A DNA stretch of 64,000 bases from Corynebacterium halotolerans YIM 70093 = DSM 44683 (lineage in GTDB: Bacteria; Actinomycetota; Actinomycetes; Mycobacteriales; Mycobacteriaceae). Numbering within the stretch: the stretch's first letter is position 1; the number at the start of each line of letters is the position of its first letter. The stretch covers positions 2,832,075-2,896,074 of the forward strand of contig NC_020302.1 in assembly GCF_000341345.1 (NCBI RefSeq). Direction: 5' to 3'. The translations under genes and the position numbers were made by a program. This document shows positions 62,733-64,000 of the stretch, in pieces. The notes beneath the pieces were generated by a model that did not search any database, was not told the origin of the DNA, and was given only the letters and a program-made list of their open reading frames with translations.

Positions 62733-64000
62733 TGGTCACCAAAGTTCCCGAGACATCTCCCCACCGGGTAGTGGACGGTGACACCGCCGTAGCGGTCAGG
62801 GACCGTAGCCGCTGGCCGGGTATCCTCGGCCGTTATCTCCCCGATCCGTGGCAGCGCCTGGCTGACTGCCTCATCGTCCTTACGGTGTGCGCCGTCGCCG
62901 ACCTCACGTACCCGCTGCTGACCGCTGTCGGAATCCTCCTCATTCTGACGGTGGTTCCGCGTCTCTACCGGTTCCGGCTGGGCATATCGGTGCTCGATGA
63001 ACTGCCACGGCTGCTCGTCGTGGGCACCATCGCCCCCTACGTGGCCTCCTCCGTGCTGAATCCGGAGCTGAGCTCATTCCACGATGTGGTCTTCTCGTTG
63101 GTGACGGCCGGTGGCCTGGTGTTCTCCCGCGTGATCGTCGCGGCGCTCCTACGGGCCCGGCGCCGGCGGAATCCCGCCGTGCTGAGCCGCACGCTCATCC
63201 TCGGTTGCTGTTCGGTCGCCCGGCAGCTGTGCCGGGATCTGAAGAACACACCCACCTTCGGGCTGCTGCCGGTCGCGCTCATTGACCGCGATCCGGAACC
63301 CGGCCCCGACATCCCCGGGCTCTCCCTGGAACCACTCGAAGACAACCTTCCCGAGCTGATCAGGAAGTACAGCGCGACGACGGTGATCATCGCCTTCAGC
63401 CGTTGCCCGGACGATCATCTGTTGACCGTCCTACGCTCCTGCGTGCGCGAGGAGGCGGAGCTCTACCTCGTTCCCCGTCTCCCCGAGTACCACGCGATGG
63501 ACAATGCCACGGAGATGATCGGGGCGATTCCCCTGCGCCACGTGCCCCGGGCGGCGCACCGATCCCTCACCTGGTTCCTGAAGCGCCCCTTTGATCTCCT
63601 GGTCAGCGGTCTGGCGCTGTGGGCACTGTCACCACTCCTGCTGGTATTGGCCGTGCTGGTGAAACTCGACACCAGGACCGCTCCAGTGCTGTTCCGCCAG
63701 GAGCGAATCGGCCTGGACGGCAAGCCCTTCGAGCTGCTGAAATTCCGTACCCTGACCCCCGCGGACCCGGGGGAATCCGATTCCCGCTGGAATATCGCGG
63801 GTGATGCCCGACTCACCCCGCTGGGCGCGGCCATGAGACGCTTCTCCCTGGACGAGTTACCCCAGCTCTACAATGTTTTCCGCGGGGACATGACGTTGGT
63901 CGGCCCGCGTCCGGAGCGCCCCTATTTCGTGCACAAGTTCGGGCAGGAGCTTCCCGGCTACCACGCCCGTCACCGCGTTCCGGTGGGGTTGACCGGCTGG
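62732..64000 (+). CDS. Polyprenyl-phosphate glycosylphosphotransferase, 3' end missing
   Basis: Initiates exopolysaccharide or glycolipid synthesis by moving a sugar-1-phosphate onto polyprenyl phosphate at the inner membrane. 423 codons are visible, open to the window end. N-terminal helices (about 45-140) are followed by a CoA-binding/Rossmann-like domain (SRTLILGCCSVARQLCRDL). The catalytic WbaP-type domain has FLKRPFDLLVSGLALW, VLFRQERIGLDGKPFELLKFRT, and DELPQLYNVFRGDMTLVGPRPERPYF. The N-terminus has no signal. Confidence 0.92.
   Translation, partial: MVTKVPETSPHRVVDGDTAVAVRDRSRWPGILGRYLPDPWQRLADCLIVLTVCAVADLTYPLLTAVGILLILTVVPRLYRFRLGISVLDELPRLLVVGTIAPYVASSVLNPELSSFHDVVFSLVTAGGLVFSRVIVAALLRARRRRNPAVLSRTLILGCCSVARQLCRDLKNTPTFGLLPVALIDRDPEPGPDIPGLSLEPLEDNLPELIRKYSATTVIIAFSRCPDDHLLTVLRSCVREEAELYLVPRLPEYHAMDNATEMIGAIPLRHVPRAAHRSLTWFLKRPFDLLVSGLALWALSPLLLVLAVLVKLDTRTAPVLFRQERIGLDGKPFELLKFRTLTPADPGESDSRWNIAGDARLTPLGAAMRRFSLDELPQLYNVFRGDMTLVGPRPERPYFVHKFGQELPGYHARHRVPVGLTGW

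Overview
The window is chromosomal DNA from a high-GC member of the genus Corynebacterium (mycolic-acid Actinobacteria). The call rests on gene content and order: the assimilatory sulfate cluster with cysX and a divergent fpr2, McbR-like operators, the mycolate and arabinogalactan export block (AftD, TmaT-like acyltransferase, DUF3068 protein, MtrP-like methyltransferase, MmpL3/CmpL transporter), GTP-dependent PEP carboxykinase, qsu and citAB/citH clusters of the C. glutamicum type, and many GTG starts with 1-4 nt gene overlaps. Species cannot be fixed from the sequence alone.

Layout. 1-6.1 kb: cysN(partial)-cysD-cysH-cysX-cysI on the minus strand, facing away from fpr2 across a 368-bp control region with two McbR-type boxes. 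6.3-9.5 kb: SNF2 helicase and SWIM zinc-finger pair. 10.1-15.3 kb: EtfD-like Fe-S oxidoreductase with a long repetitive Pro/Ala/Gly tail, a DUF1707 protein and the aminotransferase alaT. 15.3-17.7 kb: a lower-GC two-gene cassette (SMC/RecF-like AAA ATPase overlapping a PIN-domain nuclease) bounded by two copies, 98% identical, of the last 190 bp of alaT; this is the clearest candidate for an undescribed, probably defensive, mobile module. 17.7-25.4 kb: an ABC-class ATPase (probably the original alaT neighbour), secreted GlpQ, MarR/MFS pair, ugd, dcd and tRNA-Gly(CCC). 25.6-33.4 kb: a VanW-family protein and the quinate/shikimate cluster qsuABCD with divergent qsuR.

33.4-45.0 kb: the cell-envelope block NagZ lipoprotein, universal stress protein, DUF2613 peptide, AftD, TmaT-like acyltransferase, DUF3068 protein, polytopic membrane protein, GT4 glycosyltransferase and MtrP-like methyltransferase, matching M. 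tuberculosis Rv0224c-Rv0237. 45.0-49.2 kb: citAB two-component system and the divergent citrate transporter citH. 49.9-59.5 kb: pck, two lineage-specific genes, then trmB, an NYN-domain protein, MmpL3/CmpL transporter, flippase-like protein and DUF3054, matching Rv0204c-Rv0211. 59.6-64 kb: a 31-codon peptide gene with an excellent ribosome-binding site, a cellulase-family glycosidase, a GT4 glycosyltransferase, and the start of an exopolysaccharide operon: a short overlapping leader ORF and a polyprenyl-phosphate sugar transferase cut by the window end.

Sulfur assimilation, carbon-source uptake (citrate, quinate/shikimate, glycerophosphodiesters), gluconeogenesis and outer-envelope assembly dominate. 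The envelope block supplies arabinan priming and branching (AftD), trehalose monomycolate modification (TmaT, MtrP) and its export (MmpL3/CmpL). Protein, motif and operator calls were made by reading; no database search was run.
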